From contig JAUPVA010000076.1 of NCBI GenBank assembly GCA_030917245.1, forward strand, positions 1 through 5,579: a stretch of 5,579 nucleotides of DNA, given 5' to 3'. The position numbers and the translations under genes are program-made. The stretch comes from Patescibacteria group bacterium (lineage in GTDB: Bacteria; Patescibacteriota; Saccharimonadia; Saccharimonadales; Saccharimonadaceae). Below are positions 5,457 to 5,579 of the stretch, piece by piece. Under the pieces are notes generated by a model. It was not told the DNA's origin, ran no database searches, and saw only the letters and a program-made list of their open reading frames with translations. How positions within the stretch are numbered: position 1 is the stretch's first letter; every line of letters begins with the position of its first letter.

Positions 5457-5579
5457 TCAATCGAATAGCACGTACCTGATTAAATTAATAATTGTCATGA
5501 AATCCAAGTCAATAACGAGGCGGCTGTTAATAAATTCAAAGGGAATAACTAGAGACTCACTCATAATTAACGTGTCAAT
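5457..5579 (-). pseudogene. pheT: Upstream in-frame fragment of pheT (B5 domain start), ending at an internal TGA
   Basis: From the window edge the minus strand reads, in the same frame as pheT, about 40 codons ending at TGA 5457-5459. The peptide contains SLVIPFEFINSRLVIDLD and then INLIRYVLFD. This matches the start of a PheT B5 domain (pattern: I-x-N-x-x-LG, then a helix ending in GF-like residues). Together with the downstream frame it makes one continuous domain, interrupted only by the stop. The conserved Gly after Asn-x-x-Leu is Val here. No frameshift is needed to join the parts. It is best read as part of pheT carrying a nonsense codon or sequence error, not a separate gene. Confidence 0.6.

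Noticed and set aside
1..5579. CRISPR arrays, tRNA or rRNA genes, insertion sequences, toxin-antitoxin or phage-defence genes
   Set aside because: No spaced direct repeats, cloverleaf-like segments, transposase motifs or defence-domain motifs were seen; every long stretch is explained by housekeeping genes.

Overview
This is a compact, gene-dense bacterial window. It holds seven protein genes, no RNA genes, no mobile elements and almost no intergenic space. The gene order, short leaders, overlapping gene ends and protein style (PheT with a WRTDI-EDIVEEV core, a (p)ppGpp synthetase lacking its C-terminal regulatory part, a PPase with an AKPCNYGF block) suggest a small-genome candidate-phyla (Patescibacteria/CPR) bacterium, most likely Saccharibacteria (TM7)-like. 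This assignment is from recalled family resemblance, not a search. UGA acts as a stop at the natural ends of two genes, which argues against the UGA=Gly code of Gracilibacteria/Absconditabacteria.

Layout, left to right. (1) The 3' part of a RelA/SpoT-type (p)ppGpp synthetase on the + strand (3-776), cut by the window edge. (2) A convergent, minus-strand pair, ppa (1202-1726) then a Nudix hydrolase (771-1199), with 2 bases between them. (3) A 96-base divergent promoter region (1727-1822). (4) A + strand PLD/cardiolipin-synthase-like protein (1823-2809), probably translated from a leaderless mRNA. (5) A minus-strand series read from the right end: pheT (4371-5579, containing an in-frame TGA at 5457-5459), a membrane-anchored FKBP-type prolyl isomerase (3770-4324) and thioredoxin reductase trxB (2797-3768). 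No gene-free stretch reaches 300 bases.

The left half is nucleotide and pyrophosphate housekeeping: alarmone synthesis, pyrophosphate removal and nucleoside-diphosphate hydrolysis. The right half joins tRNA charging with protein folding and thiol redox. Both convergent pairs overlap at their stop codons (771-776 and 2797-2809). In each pair a terminator-like hairpin for the minus-strand unit lies inside the coding end of the opposing gene. The best example is a 10-bp stem closed by a UUCG tetraloop at 2750-2773. Two minus-strand promoters share an identical 13-base block containing an extended -10 (TGATATACT).

I found no new multi-gene system. The items most worth a second look are the in-frame UGA in pheT, the loss of the usual NADPH-binding arginines in TrxB, the embedded tetraloop terminator, and the leaderless PLD gene.
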